NCBI RefSeq assembly: GCF_000426645.1
Contig: NZ_AUFT01000001.1
Location: forward strand, 186,001-250,000
Direction: 5' to 3'
DNA: 64,000 nt
DNA from: Nakamurella lactea DSM 19367
GTDB lineage: Bacteria > Actinomycetota > Actinomycetes > Mycobacteriales > Nakamurellaceae
The notes beneath the pieces were generated by a model. It did no database searches. It was not told where the DNA came from and saw nothing but the letters and a program-made list of their open reading frames with translations. Each line of letters begins with the position of its first letter. Positions within the stretch are counted from its first letter, which is position 1. This document shows, one piece after another, positions 9,379 to 21,317 of this stretch. Both the position numbers and the translations under genes were made by a program.

Positions 9379-9442
9379 GGTAGCGGAAACCTGTTGAGGT
9401 AGCGCGAACCTCACGGCGTGTCCTGCAACATCCCGCTACGTC
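9379..9442. repeat. Cluster of GTAGCG-type intergenic repeat units
   Basis: The gap between two convergent genes holds GGTAGCGGAAACCT (9379), GGTAGCGCGAACCT (9398) and, inverted, CAACATCCCGCTACGTC (9426-9442). The inverted unit resembles the hairpin arm after glnA (28258-28277). The role may be termination or a small dispersed repeat. Confidence 0.35.
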
Positions 9443-9455
9443 TTCCCGATGTCGG

Positions 9456-9944
9456 TCAGTCGGAAACCCTGGCGACGAAGGCGTTCACGTTCTCGCGCAG
9501 CTGGGCGATCCGCTGGGCGGGATCGAAGTCGTCGCGGAACGGCCGACCAAGGACGGGCGCCTTCTTGCGGCGGACGTACAGCGAGCAGTCCAGGTCGGAG
9601 CAGATGTAGGTCCCGACCGAGTTCCCCCGCCGGCCCGCCTCGCCCGCCTTCGGCGCCGACATCAGCCACACCCCGCCGCCGGAGTGCGTGGTCGAACAGA
9701 ACGTGCACATCTGCGCCCGGCGCGATCCCGCGGTCTGGTGCCGCAACGCCACCCCGACCGGCCCGTCGTCCCCGGGGACGACCAGGTAGCAGCGGCCGGG
9801 GGCGGCCGGATCGCTCCACCCGAGGAAGTCCAGATCGTCCCAGGGCAGCTCGTCGAGGTCACGGGGAACCGGCAGCCTCTTGGCGGCGCCCTTCGAACAG
9901 TTGATGAAGGAGGACCTGATGTCCTGTTCGGTGATGGGGTCCAT
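9456..9944 (-). CDS. FBP-type treble-clef zinc-finger protein (FusB/FusC-like C-terminal domain)
   Basis: A 162-residue protein from ATG 9944. Its C-terminal half carries the four-cysteine treble-clef typical of EF-G-binding FBP proteins: CTFC near residues 80-83 and CSDLDC about 45 residues later, with GGGVWLMSAPKAG between. FusB/FusC of staphylococci bind EF-G and rescue it from fusidic acid. Actinobacterial members are common, uncharacterised and not proven resistance determinants. The frame extends upstream to 10022, but that segment is not family-like. A hairpin separates it from glyS. Confidence 0.85.
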   Translation of the reverse strand: MDPITEQDIRSSFINCSKGAAKRLPVPRDLDELPWDDLDFLGWSDPAAPGRCYLVVPGDDGPVGVALRHQTAGSRRAQMCTFCSTTHSGGGVWLMSAPKAGEAGRRGNSVGTYICSDLDCSLYVRRKKAPVLGRPFRDDFDPAQRIAQLRENVNAFVARVSD

Positions 9945-10030
9945 GATGCGATTTGCGCTTCCTGGGTGGCGGGACGAGCAACGGGCCGGGCAGACGCTAC
10001 GGGCCGACGCCGTACCGGGCAATGTCTTTA

Positions 10031-10054
10031 CCCGGGACGGACGACTGTCCCGGG
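10031..10054 (-). terminator. Hairpin downstream of glyS
   Basis: CCCGGGAC and GTCCCGGG form a perfect 8-bp stem around an 8-nt loop, between the glyS stop and the next minus-strand gene. No U-tract follows, which is normal for high-GC actinobacteria. Confidence 0.55.
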
Positions 10055-10100
10055 CACGATCGGCCGCCGAGTCCGGGTCGGAAGCTGACCCTCGCGGGCG

Positions 10101-13202
<3,102 letters not shown>

Positions 13203-13208
13203 CCGTCA

Positions 13209-13214
13209 AGGTTA
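13209..13214 (-). promoter_or_regulatory. -10 element for leaderless glycyl-tRNA synthetase mRNA
   Basis: TAACCT on the minus strand stands 6 nt before GTG 13202, predicting transcription start at the start codon. No T-box leader could fit in such a transcript. Confidence 0.5.
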
Positions 13215-13275
13215 GTGGTCACCGCGAAGCGGAAATGCACCTGGCCGGTCGGCCGATCCGGTCGGGTCCCGGGCA

Positions 13276-13611
13276 TCAGCGGCCGGGGGTCAGCGGCCGG
13301 GGGTCAGGGCCGGGGGTCACCGTCGGTTCGTGCTCGACGATCCGGTGCTGCCGGCTCACCGCGAGGGCCTCGTTCACCCCGGAGCCGGGTGCGGCGGTGG
13401 ACAACCACGGGATCACCGTGGTGCGCACGTCGAACGGCGACAACGCCCGGCGGTAGGACGGCGCATCGGCGAACTCCGCGACCAGCACATAGTGGTCGAT
13501 CTCGTCGGTCGAGCGGGCGAACACCAGCCGGTCGCAACTCGGTTGGGCCGCGAACAACTCCAGCACGCCGGCCGGCGCCGGCTGATCGAATCGTGCCACC
13601 AGAACGAACAC
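13276..13611 (-). CDS. Antibiotic-biosynthesis-monooxygenase-like (dimeric alpha-beta barrel) protein
   Basis: A small protein of 111 residues from GTG 13611. It begins VFVLVARFDQP and continues ELFAAQPSCDRLVFARSTDEIDHYVLVAEFADAP-type sequence, the alternating strand-helix pattern of ABM-like alpha-beta barrels that make cofactor-free monooxygenases or heme-degrading enzymes. No heme or substrate ligand can be singled out. The longer open frame upstream only shadows the neighbouring membrane gene. It starts 5 bp after that gene's stop, so the two are probably cotranscribed. Confidence 0.65.
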   Translation of the reverse strand: MFVLVARFDQPAPAGVLELFAAQPSCDRLVFARSTDEIDHYVLVAEFADAPSYRRALSPFDVRTTVIPWLSTAAPGSGVNEALAVSRQHRIVEHEPTVTPGPDPRPLTPGR

Positions 13612-13616
13612 CGGCG

Positions 13617-13904
13617 TCAGCCGCGGGTGAACAGCGAGATTGCGATGGCGAGGCTGACCAGGACGGCGACCAGTCGAATGATCCGCACCGGTGGGTCGAT
13701 CGCCTGCCATCGCAGCAGCAACCAACCGCCGGCGAACACGGCCGGCACCCCGACCATCAGGCCACCGGCGGTGCCGCCGATCACCAAGCCACCGATGAAC
13801 AGGCCCAGGACGACCGCGATCACCAGCACGGCGGCCGGTTGGATCCTGAACGGCGCGCTGGCTGACCGGCGGTTGCGGGTACTCACCGGACCATTCTGAG
13901 GCAT
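13617..13904 (-). CDS. Small hypothetical membrane protein
   Basis: A 95-residue protein with a basic N-terminus and three hydrophobic segments (about 25-45, 46-66 and 75-92). It resembles the short uncharacterised membrane proteins common in actinobacteria; no family motif is recognised. GTG at codon 7 is an alternative start. It sits 5 bp upstream of the ABM-like gene on the same strand, suggesting a two-gene unit. Confidence 0.6.
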   Translation of the reverse strand: MPQNGPVSTRNRRSASAPFRIQPAAVLVIAVVLGLFIGGLVIGGTAGGLMVGVPAVFAGGWLLLRWQAIDPPVRIIRLVAVLVSLAIAISLFTRG

Positions 13905-13929
13905 CGCCGAACGGTGGCCGGGAGCCGCG

Positions 13930-14217
13930 TCAGCGGGTGCGGCTCTTGCCGCTCTTCGCGTTGCTGCCCCGGCGGTCGAAGTACTGCCAGATGAGGGTGA
14001 CGATCAGCGCTCCGACGAAGGAGCCGATCAGCCCACTGGGCCGGAAGGACAGTCCGTCACCGGCCAACAGGCTGACCAGCAGACCGCCGACGAAGGAGCC
14101 GACGAGACCGGAGACCACCGCCATGGTCCAGTTCACCGAAGCCATCTTGCGTCCGAGCACCATCTGCGCCAGGCCACCCACCAGGACCCCGAACACGATG
14201 ATTCCGATAATCAGCAT
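13930..14217 (-). CDS. GlsB/YeaQ/YmgE family (transglycosylase-associated) membrane protein
   Basis: A 95-residue protein with the three-helix, glycine-rich pattern of the GlsB/YeaQ/YmgE family: IIGIIVFGVLVGGLAQM, a central SGLVGSFVGGLLV, and a repeated GLIGSFVGALIV, ending in a basic tail. Members are small stress-induced membrane proteins of unknown biochemical role; the name 'transglycosylase-associated' is historical. The ATG at 14217 is preceded at 6 nt by TAGGGT, consistent with a leaderless mRNA of its own. Confidence 0.85.
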   Translation of the reverse strand: MLIIGIIVFGVLVGGLAQMVLGRKMASVNWTMAVVSGLVGSFVGGLLVSLLAGDGLSFRPSGLIGSFVGALIVTLIWQYFDRRGSNAKSGKSRTR

Positions 14218-14223
14218 GGCATG

Positions 14224-14229
14224 ACCCTA
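14224..14229 (-). promoter_or_regulatory. -10 element for leaderless GlsB-like gene
   Basis: TAGGGT on the minus strand, 6 nt before ATG 14217. It lies just beyond the sbcC stop codon at 14243, in the gap between the two genes. Confidence 0.45.
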
Positions 14230-14242
14230 ATGTGTCGGCGGC

Positions 14243-17200
14243 TCAGCCGGAGACCAGCTCCGGCACCGGCCCGGACGGGGTCCGGCGGATGTGCAGCCGG
14301 GTGGGGATCCGCTGCCGCAGGTCGTCAACGTGCGACACCAGGCCGACCGTCCGGCCGCCGGCCCGCAACTCGTCCAGCGTGTCCATCACCAGGTCGAGAG
14401 TGTCCGCGTCCAGGGTGCCGAAACCCTCGTCGATGAAGATGGTGTCCAGCACCCGCCCGCCGGACTCCCCGGCAACCACGTCGGCCAGCCCGAGGGCCAG
14501 AGCCAGCGACGCGAGGAAGGATTCCCCACCGGACAGCGTCTTGGCCGGCCGCACGGTGCCGGAGTGCGCATCGAGGATGTCCAGCCCGAGACCGCCACTG
14601 CGGCCGCGGGATTCGCGGCCAGTGGCATGTTCGAACGAGTACCGGCCCCCCGACATCCGCTGCAACCGGTCCCCCGCCACGATCGCTACCTGACGGAGCC
14701 TGGCGGCCAGCACGTAGCTGCGCAGCGACATCGCCCGATGGTTCTGGCCGCGGCCGGCGACCGCATCCGCCAACGCGCTGAGCTCGGCGTGCTCGGCAGC
14801 CACCGGCGCGAGGGTCCGGCGCGCGGCGGTCAGCGCGACGGCGGCCGACCTGGTCGCTGCCGCCACCCTGGTAGCGGTCTCCGCCGCCGCGATCGCCTGG
14901 TCGGCCGCCCGTTCAGCCACCCCGGCTCGCTCCCGAACCGCTACCAGGGCCGACGCGTCATCGTCCTCGGAGACGGTGATCCCGACCAGCTCGGGATCGG
15001 CCAACCGGGTCGTGACCGTCAGCCGGCGGTCCTGCCATGCCCTGATCCCGGCCGCCAGGGTGTCGGTGTCCACGGCCGCCGCTGCCGCGGCCGCGGCCAG
15101 ATCGTCGAAGCCCGACTGCTCGACCGCGAGCTTGAGCGCCTGGCCGGCCCGGACCGTCACCGCGGTGGCCGAATGCAGCGAATCCAGGGCGGTCGACCAC
15201 GTCTCGCGGGCCGCGGCCAGCTCGAGCAGATGAGCCCGGCGTTGCTGAACGCTGCCGAACGGTCGGGCCGCCACGCGCAGCCGGTCGGCCCGGTGCCGGA
15301 CCCGATCGCCGATCGCCAGCAGTTCGGTCCGCAGCTCGGCCTGTCCGGCCAGCGACCGTTCCCGCTCCAGGCGCAACGCGTCCAGCCGGTCGCGCGCGGC
15401 CGCCAACGCGGTGCGGAGCCGTTCGACCGGCTCGGCGACAATCCGCTCCGCGTCCAGTCGCTCGCGGGCCGCACGAACCAGTTCGGCCGCCCGCTCGGCG
15501 TCGATGCCGCGAGCGGATCCCAGTGCGGCAGCGTGTTTCTCGGCCGCCCGCGACGCCGCCTGTTCGGCGGCCGCCCGCGCCTTCGCCGCCGCCCGCTCGG
15601 CCGTCACCATCGCGGCGATCGCCTCGGCCGGTACCTGATCGTCCGCGGCGGCCGCCGGCCGTGGGTGATCGGGCGAGCCACACACCTGGCACGCCTCACC
15701 GTCCGTGAGTCCGGCGGCCAGTTCGGCCGCCATGCCGGCGAACCTCAGCTCGGTGAGCCGGAGCCGCTCGTCGACCAGCGCTTGATGGCCCTCGACCGCG
15801 GTCGCGGTCCGCTCCCGGGCGACGATCAGCTCCGCAGCGAGCGTCGAGACGGATTGGGCGGCCACCGAGATTTCTTGGGCGGCACCGAGTTCGGCCTGCA
15901 GATGGTCGATCCGGCCGGCGGCCGCGGTGGCCACGTCCACCGCGGCGGACAGCTCCTTGATCCGGCCCGGCAGCGCCGACAGGTCGGCCTGCCGCGCGGT
16001 CTCTGCGTCCACCAGTTGGTTCAGTTCGGCCGTCGCCGCCTGCTCCGCCTGCCGGTCGAGGTCCTGGTTGCCGGCTTCCTCGATGAGCCCGGCCAGTGAG
16101 CCCGCGGTCTCCCGGTCCTGTCCGGCCAACCGCCGGAGCTGGTCGGCATCGGCCGGCCGACCGAACTGCTCGACCGCCTGGAGCAGGTCATCAGGATCGC
16201 GGCCGGCCGCATCCTCCCCGGATCGGGCCGCGACCCGCTCTGCGTCGGCGCAGGCGCGACGCTCGGCCAGCCTGGTTGCCTGCAGCTCCTGGTCGGCGCT
16301 GTCGGCGACGGCGGCGGCCCGCATCACCGGAGTTGCGAGCTGGGCGGCCGCAAGGGTCCGCTGATCGGCGAGCTGCTGCTCCTCCGAATCGTCCAGCTGC
16401 CGCTTCGCCGACAGCAGGTCCTTGAGTTGCGATTGCTTACGGGCCAAGGTCTCTGCAACTGCCAGGGCGGCTGCCGCTGCGGACCGTTCGCCCCTGGCGC
16501 GGTCGGACCCGACCGTCGCGTCGGCGGCGGCCGCGGCCAGCTCCGCCGTCAGCCCCGCCAGCTCGGCGTCGGTCAGCGTTCCGTCGGGCTCCCGCCCGCA
16601 GGCCTCGGCCAGCCGGGCGCCGGCCGAGGCGACCCGGCCGGACAGCGCCTGGACCTGCTGCGACGAAGCCCGCCGTAGCTCGGCGAACGCCGCTTCGATG
16701 TCGGCGAATCTTTCGGTGTCGAACAGCCGCTCCAGCAGGCCCTCTCGTTCGGCGGTATCGGCGCGCAGGAACCTGGCGAACTCACCCTGCGGCAGCAGCA
16801 CCACCTGGAAGAACTGGTCGGCCGTCATTCCGAGCAGGTCCAGCACCACGTCGCCGACCTCGCGGTGCCCGGCGACACCCGGCAGCTCGCCGTCGGGGGC
16901 GTCGAGCCAGCTCAGGCTGACCTTCGCCCGCTCGGTGGTGACACCGTCTCCGCGGCTTTTCGCCCGGGTGTACTCGGGGTTGCGGACGATGGCCAGCCGC
17001 CGTCCGCCGACGGTCAGCTCGAGTTCGATCTCGGTCCTGGTGTGCGGGTCAGCACTGTCGCAGCGGAGTCGTTTGGCCTCGCCACGGGCCCCCGGAACCG
17101 TGCCGTAGAGCGCGAAGGCCACCGCGTCCAGCAGCGTGGTCTTGCCGGCGCCGGTATCGCCGTGCAGCAGGAACAGCCCGCCGCTGCCGAGCGCGTCGAA

Positions 17201-17263
17201 GTCGACCTCCACCCGTTCGGCGTAGGGCCCGAACGCCGTCATCGTCAGCCGATGCAGTCTCAT
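14243..17263 (-). CDS. sbcC: Exonuclease subunit SbcC
   Basis: SMC-like ATPase of the SbcCD (Rad50-Mre11) nuclease that opens hairpins and processes DNA ends. It has 1006 residues: N-terminal Walker A GDTGAGKT (35-42), long Ala/Arg/Glu-rich coiled coils, a zinc hook CQVC near residue 525, and a C-terminal head with the LSGGESFLASLALALGLAD signature and Walker B IFIDEGFGTLD near 940. The open frame extends to 17455, but ATG 17263 overlaps the sbcD stop (ATGA) and opens the family N-terminus (MRLHRLTMTAFGPY). Confidence 0.97.
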   Translation of the reverse strand: MRLHRLTMTAFGPYAERVEVDFDALGSGGLFLLHGDTGAGKTTLLDAVAFALYGTVPGARGEAKRLRCDSADPHTRTEIELELTVGGRRLAIVRNPEYTRAKSRGDGVTTERAKVSLSWLDAPDGELPGVAGHREVGDVVLDLLGMTADQFFQVVLLPQGEFARFLRADTAEREGLLERLFDTERFADIEAAFAELRRASSQQVQALSGRVASAGARLAEACGREPDGTLTDAELAGLTAELAAAAADATVGSDRARGERSAAAAALAVAETLARKQSQLKDLLSAKRQLDDSEEQQLADQRTLAAAQLATPVMRAAAVADSADQELQATRLAERRACADAERVAARSGEDAAGRDPDDLLQAVEQFGRPADADQLRRLAGQDRETAGSLAGLIEEAGNQDLDRQAEQAATAELNQLVDAETARQADLSALPGRIKELSAAVDVATAAAGRIDHLQAELGAAQEISVAAQSVSTLAAELIVARERTATAVEGHQALVDERLRLTELRFAGMAAELAAGLTDGEACQVCGSPDHPRPAAAADDQVPAEAIAAMVTAERAAAKARAAAEQAASRAAEKHAAALGSARGIDAERAAELVRAARERLDAERIVAEPVERLRTALAAARDRLDALRLERERSLAGQAELRTELLAIGDRVRHRADRLRVAARPFGSVQQRRAHLLELAAARETWSTALDSLHSATAVTVRAGQALKLAVEQSGFDDLAAAAAAAAVDTDTLAAGIRAWQDRRLTVTTRLADPELVGITVSEDDDASALVAVRERAGVAERAADQAIAAAETATRVAAATRSAAVALTAARRTLAPVAAEHAELSALADAVAGRGQNHRAMSLRSYVLAARLRQVAIVAGDRLQRMSGGRYSFEHATGRESRGRSGGLGLDILDAHSGTVRPAKTLSGGESFLASLALALGLADVVAGESGGRVLDTIFIDEGFGTLDADTLDLVMDTLDELRAGGRTVGLVSHVDDLRQRIPTRLHIRRTPSGPVPELVSG

Positions 17264-18414
17264 CTGCCGACCGCCGCACCGGCCCTGGCCAGCCCGATCG
17301 CCTGATCGACGAAGGCTGTTTCCCGCTCGGACGGTCCGACCCCCCGACAGTCGTCCAGGAAGTCGGCGATCAGCTCGGCGTCGGAGGCGGCAGCAGCCAC
17401 AGCCGCCCCGAACGACTCGACGTCCGGGTCGCCGGCCCCGGCCGGGGGTTCCCACTGCAGGGTCAGGGCATACGGGAACTTCGCCTTGAGCCGGCGCATC
17501 GCCTCCAACGGGCGCACCGGGTCGGTGAGCCGGACCGACAGATAGTGGTCGACCAGCTCCTGGTAACCGGCCAGCACCTCGGCCAGCGTTCCGCCGATCT
17601 CGGCCATCGGCCGCGGTACCGGCAGCGGCAGCGGCGTGGCCGTGGTCGCGCCGGCGGCGTCCAGCTCGATCAGCAGCGCGCCCTTCGATTGCCCAGCCTC
17701 GTTGAACGAATAGGCCAGCGGCGATCCGCAGTAGCGGATCCGATCGGTGACGGTCTGCGGCCGGTGCAGGTGCCCGAGCGCGACGTAATCCACTCCGTCG
17801 AACACGTCGGCCGTCACCGATTCGACGCCGCCGACCGCGATCGAGCGCTCCGAGCCGCCGGTGACCGCGCCGACGACGAAGGCGTGCGCGAGAACCACCG
17901 AACGGGCGCCGGGGCGGCCGGACAGGTCGGTGCGCACCCGGTCCATCGCGGCCGTCATCACCGCCTGGTGCGACGCCCGGCCCTGGAGGCCGAAACCGCG
18001 GCGGACCACCTCGGGCTCCAGGTACGGCAGCGGATAGAAGGCCACCGGACCGTGCTCGTCATCGATCAGCACGGGCTCACCGACGCCGGCAGCGGCGGTG
18101 CGCAGGTGCAGGCCACCGGCCGCCAAGAAATCGGCGAACGCGCCCAGGCGCGGTGCCGAATCGTGGTTCCCTGCGGTGGCCACGATCTGCGCACCGGCTG
18201 CCCGGATCTCGCCGAGTGCCGCGGTGAGCACGCCGACGGCATCGACGGACGGCACGGCGCGGTCGTACAGATCGCCGGGAACGGCCACCACGTCGACCGC
18301 GTGCCGGCGCACCAGCTCCGCCAGCGCGGCCAGCACCTGTCGCTGGTCGCCCAGCAGGTCCTGGCCGTGGAACGTCCGCCCCACGTGCCAGTCCGAGGTG
18401 TGCAGGATGCGCAT
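17260..18414 (-). CDS. sbcD: Exonuclease subunit SbcD
   Basis: Mre11-type Mn-dependent nuclease, 384 residues, partner of SbcC. Phosphoesterase motifs appear in order: HTSDWHVGR (residues 5-13), VPGDLYDRA, ATAGNHDS, LAHAFVVG and VALGHLHRPQ. The frame is open far upstream, but ATG 18414 opens the conserved MRILHTSDWH and has TAGCGT 7 nt before it. sbcC follows with a 4-bp overlap, giving coupled 1:1-style expression. The catalytic metal ligands all appear present. Confidence 0.97.
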   Translation of the reverse strand: MRILHTSDWHVGRTFHGQDLLGDQRQVLAALAELVRRHAVDVVAVPGDLYDRAVPSVDAVGVLTAALGEIRAAGAQIVATAGNHDSAPRLGAFADFLAAGGLHLRTAAAGVGEPVLIDDEHGPVAFYPLPYLEPEVVRRGFGLQGRASHQAVMTAAMDRVRTDLSGRPGARSVVLAHAFVVGAVTGGSERSIAVGGVESVTADVFDGVDYVALGHLHRPQTVTDRIRYCGSPLAYSFNEAGQSKGALLIELDAAGATTATPLPLPVPRPMAEIGGTLAEVLAGYQELVDHYLSVRLTDPVRPLEAMRRLKAKFPYALTLQWEPPAGAGDPDVESFGAAVAAAASDAELIADFLDDCRGVGPSERETAFVDQAIGLARAGAAVGR

Positions 18415-18421
18415 GACCCTG

Positions 18422-18427
18422 ACGCTA
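18422..18427 (-). promoter_or_regulatory. -10 element for leaderless sbcDC mRNA
   Basis: TAGCGT on the minus strand, 7 nt before ATG 18414. Confidence 0.5.
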
Positions 18428-18491
18428 TGGCCAAGCACCGACAGTCCCACCGGTTTGACCCCGCGTGTCGGCGCACGGCCGTCCGCCGGGG

Positions 18492-20210
18492 TCAGCCTTC
18501 GGAGACGGTCGCGATCCGGAATCCGTCCGGGGTCCTGGCCAACACCAGCAACCGGCGGCCCTGTTCCCGGGCGGGCGTGACGCCGATCGGAGCGCCCTGC
18601 ATGTCCAGCACCTGGTAGCTCGGCAACAGGTCCGTCACCTCCAACCGGATGGTGGCACCGTCGGCGAGCAACCGGACCGCGAGGATCCGGTGGGCCGCTC
18701 CGCTGACCCGCACACCACGGTCCCGAAGCCGGGAAATCGTTGCGGCATCGGCCTTCCGGGCCGATGACCCGGCGGTGTACACCCTGTTCAGCAGCGCCGG
18801 GTCCCGCCTGGTCAGCGCGTTCGCCCTGGCCCGGTCCAGGCTGGTCGCCACCTCCGACCAGGTCGGCGCCACCGCCCGATCCGACGCCGGCGTTGCTGAG
18901 TCTGACGGCGGCGCACCGGTTTTCGACGACCGGGTATTCGTCGAGGTGGTCGTCGGTGACCGAGCTGTCGACGACCGGGCCCTGGACGACGAGGCCGTCG
19001 ACGAGGTAGTCGACGACGACCCGTTCTCCGGCGAGCCGTTCGCCGACAGAGTTGCCGACGGCGCCGCGCCGGCCGACCGGGCGGACGCCGTAGCCGCGCC
19101 GGCCGGCGGCGCCGAGCTCCCCGCAGAGTGCCCGGCGCCGGCCCAGATCAACCCGGCCTGCACCGCCAGCGCACCGAGCACGATCAGCCCGACCACCACG
19201 GCGACGATGCGCATCGCCGGCCACCGGTGACCGGCCGACCATCGGCCCCGAACCGCACCGGCGGCGTGCCGGTGTCCACCGGCCGGTGCCGGGTCCGGCC
19301 GCCTGGCATCCGGCCGCAACCGGGTCCTGGACGCGCGGATCCGCCGCTGCGCAACCGATTCGTCATCCCGGCCCGCCGCGGGTGCCGGACCCGGCAGCAC
19401 CGGCGGCGACGGAGGGTCGGCGGCCAGATCGACCGGTTCGGGGGCGCCCGACCTGGACAGGTCGACCACCAGCGACGCCGCGCCGGGACGCTTCTGGGGC
19501 ACATCCAGCAGGGCGGCCCTGATCGCGGCCACCAGCGGGGCCGGCCCGTCGTCGTCCGCCGGGTCCGGCCACTGGCCGACGGTCGCCTGCACCACCACGT
19601 CCCGGAGGTCGTCCGCGTTCCAGGCCGGGCGGCCGGACAGACAGTGCAGGGCAACGGCGCCGAGCCCGAAGACGTCCGCCGCCGGGTCCGGCTCGGCGCC
19701 GCGGGCCACCTCGGGTGCCACGTAGCCGGGCGTCGCCGCCACCGGGATGCCGCAGTCGAGCGCCACCCTGGCGGCGCCGAGGTCCGTCAGCAGCGGCCGA
19801 CCGGCAGCGTCGAAGACGATGTTCGCCGGCGATAGGTCGCCGTGCACGACGCCGCGTTCGTGGGCCGTGGCCAGCGCCGACGCGATCGGGATGAGCACCG
19901 TGAGCACCTCGGCCGGCCGAAGCCGGCCGCGGTTACCCAGCAACTCGGCCAGCGAGCCGCCGGCGGCCAGCGGCAGCGCCAGCGCGACCCGGTCGCTGTC
20001 GCAGACCAGCGCGGACACCCGCAGCAGATGCGGATGATCGACCTGGGCGGCCAGCGAAGCCTCCCGTTTCGCAGCCTGCAGCACCGCCTGGTACGGGCCG
20101 TCGAACACCTTGAGCGCCACCGTCGACCCGTCGGGCGCGACCGCTCGCCAGACGTCCGCGCCGGCGCCCTGGCCGATCAGCCGCTCGGTGCGGTATCCCC
20201 CGATCTCCAT
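18492..20210 (-). CDS. Transmembrane Ser/Thr protein kinase (non-RD)
   Basis: A 572-residue kinase with one membrane span. The catalytic domain covers about residues 1-265: Gly-loop [10 protein letters not shown]34 in VALKVF, catalytic HGDLSPANI (H123, D125) with Gly replacing the usual Arg, DLG in place of DFG, and ATPGYVAPE. Key Lys, Asp and Asn are kept, so it is probably active, but it lacks the Arg used in activation-loop control. A Pro/Arg-rich linker precedes the membrane helix (about 335-358). Outside are a Ser/Thr-rich stalk and a compact C-terminal domain of about 125 residues of unknown fold. A TACCGT stands 8 nt before the ATG. Confidence 0.9.
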   Translation of the reverse strand: MEIGGYRTERLIGQGAGADVWRAVAPDGSTVALKVFDGPYQAVLQAAKREASLAAQVDHPHLLRVSALVCDSDRVALALPLAAGGSLAELLGNRGRLRPAEVLTVLIPIASALATAHERGVVHGDLSPANIVFDAAGRPLLTDLGAARVALDCGIPVAATPGYVAPEVARGAEPDPAADVFGLGAVALHCLSGRPAWNADDLRDVVVQATVGQWPDPADDDGPAPLVAAIRAALLDVPQKRPGAASLVVDLSRSGAPEPVDLAADPPSPPVLPGPAPAAGRDDESVAQRRIRASRTRLRPDARRPDPAPAGGHRHAAGAVRGRWSAGHRWPAMRIVAVVVGLIVLGALAVQAGLIWAGAGHSAGSSAPPAGAATASARSAGAAPSATLSANGSPENGSSSTTSSTASSSRARSSTARSPTTTSTNTRSSKTGAPPSDSATPASDRAVAPTWSEVATSLDRARANALTRRDPALLNRVYTAGSSARKADAATISRLRDRGVRVSGAAHRILAVRLLADGATIRLEVTDLLPSYQVLDMQGAPIGVTPAREQGRRLLVLARTPDGFRIATVSEG

Positions 20211-20337
20211 ACCGGCTGACGGTAGGCCGATTCCGGCACCGGCTCGGAGTTGTCCACAACGGTGCCACGACGTCGGCGCCGGGCGACTCGGCAGGGGCGC
20301 GGGGTGGGGCCGGCCGACGCGGAACCGACGGCGGTTC

Positions 20338-20343
20338 TAGGCT
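20338..20343 (+). promoter_or_regulatory. -10 element for leaderless lipB mRNA
   Basis: TAGGCT is followed by 7 nt and GTG 20351. It lies in the divergent gap between the kinase gene and lipB. Confidence 0.55.
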
Positions 20344-20350
20344 GGGTCTT

Positions 20351-21073
20351 GTGCTGGCATCCGGTTCTGAGCCGACGTTCATCGAAGCAGGGCGAGTCGA
20401 CTACCTGACCGCCTGGGAACGACAACGAGAGCTGGCCGCGGCCCGGGTGGCCGGTACCGGGCGGGACACCGTGCTGTTGCTGGAACACGACCACGTCTAC
20501 ACCGCGGGCAAACGCACCCAGCCGCAAGATCGGCCGACCGATGGCTCACCGGTGATCGACGTTGATCGCGGTGGCCGCATCACCTGGCACGGACCTGGTC
20601 AGCTGGTCGGGTATCCGGTGGTGGCGCTGGCCGAACCGGTGGACGTGGTGGCCTACGTCAGAATGCTCGAGCAGGTGCTGATCGAGGTGTGTGCCCAGCT
20701 GGGACTTGCCACCGGACGGATCGGCGGCCGCAGCGGCGTCTGGCTCCCGGCCGGATCCGGGCTGCCCGAGCGGAAGATCGCCGCGATCGGCGTACGAATC
20801 GCCCGTGGCGTCGCCATGCACGGCTTCGCGCTCAACTGCAATCCGGACCTGACGGCGTTCGACCGGATCGTTCCGTGCGGCATCGCCGACGCCGGCGTCA
20901 CTTCGCTGACCCGCGAGCTCGGCCGTGCGGTGACGATCCAACAGGCGCTGCCGCTGGTCCGCGCCGAGCTGGCCCGCGGCTTGATGGGCACGCTGCCGAT
21001 CACCGATGGGCTGATCGGGCGGCCGGCCACGGCCGCAGGCATCGATTGGCAGCTGGACCCCGCGTTGCGATGA
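20351..21073 (+). CDS. lipB: Octanoyl-[ACP]:protein N-octanoyltransferase
   Basis: Transfers octanoyl from acyl carrier protein to lipoyl domains, the first step of lipoate synthesis. It has 240 residues from GTG 20351. The [17 protein letters not shown] signature is intact, and the catalytic dyad falls at K142 ([10 protein letters not shown]) and C176 (VPCGI), the same numbers as in Mycobacterium tuberculosis LipB, which supports the chosen start. lipA is separated from it by one inserted gene. The order lipB, lipA, DUF4191 and glnA matches mycobacteria. Confidence 0.97.
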   Translation: MLASGSEPTFIEAGRVDYLTAWERQRELAAARVAGTGRDTVLLLEHDHVYTAGKRTQPQDRPTDGSPVIDVDRGGRITWHGPGQLVGYPVVALAEPVDVVAYVRMLEQVLIEVCAQLGLATGRIGGRSGVWLPAGSGLPERKIAAIGVRIARGVAMHGFALNCNPDLTAFDRIVPCGIADAGVTSLTRELGRAVTIQQALPLVRAELARGLMGTLPITDGLIGRPATAAGIDWQLDPALR

Positions 21074-21290
21074 CGGCGCCACCGATGCGCGCGGAATTCC
21101 GGCTCGGCCGGACGGCTGTCGGCCAGTCGTGGAATGCTGGAGAGAACCGCGGCGCTGCACCGTATCGAGGAGCCGAATTTTCGATCCTGGTTGCGGTGGG
21201 TACCGGGTACCGCGCGGTCGACCCCCGGCCGCCGGAGAGGACGCTGCGCACTGCAGCGGCGAGCGACCGAACGACTGACGAGGAGCGGCG

Positions 21291-21317
21291 ATGAGCGAGC
21301 GGCAGGCGGACCGATGA
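21291..21317 (+). CDS. 8-codon upstream ORF coupled to the sunset-domain gene
   Basis: ATG AGC GAG and five further codons encode MSERQADR and end in TGA, which overlaps the next gene's ATG as ATGA. A GAGGAG Shine-Dalgarno sits 6 nt upstream of this mini-ORF, while the main gene has none as good. It is a candidate translated leader that delivers ribosomes to the main start. It could equally be chance. Confidence 0.35.
   Translation: MSERQADR

Noticed and set aside
20250-20258. TTGTCCACA, a match to the actinobacterial DnaA box
   Set aside because: It is a single isolated box within a short intergenic region; no cluster or AT-rich unwinding element is present, so no origin is called.
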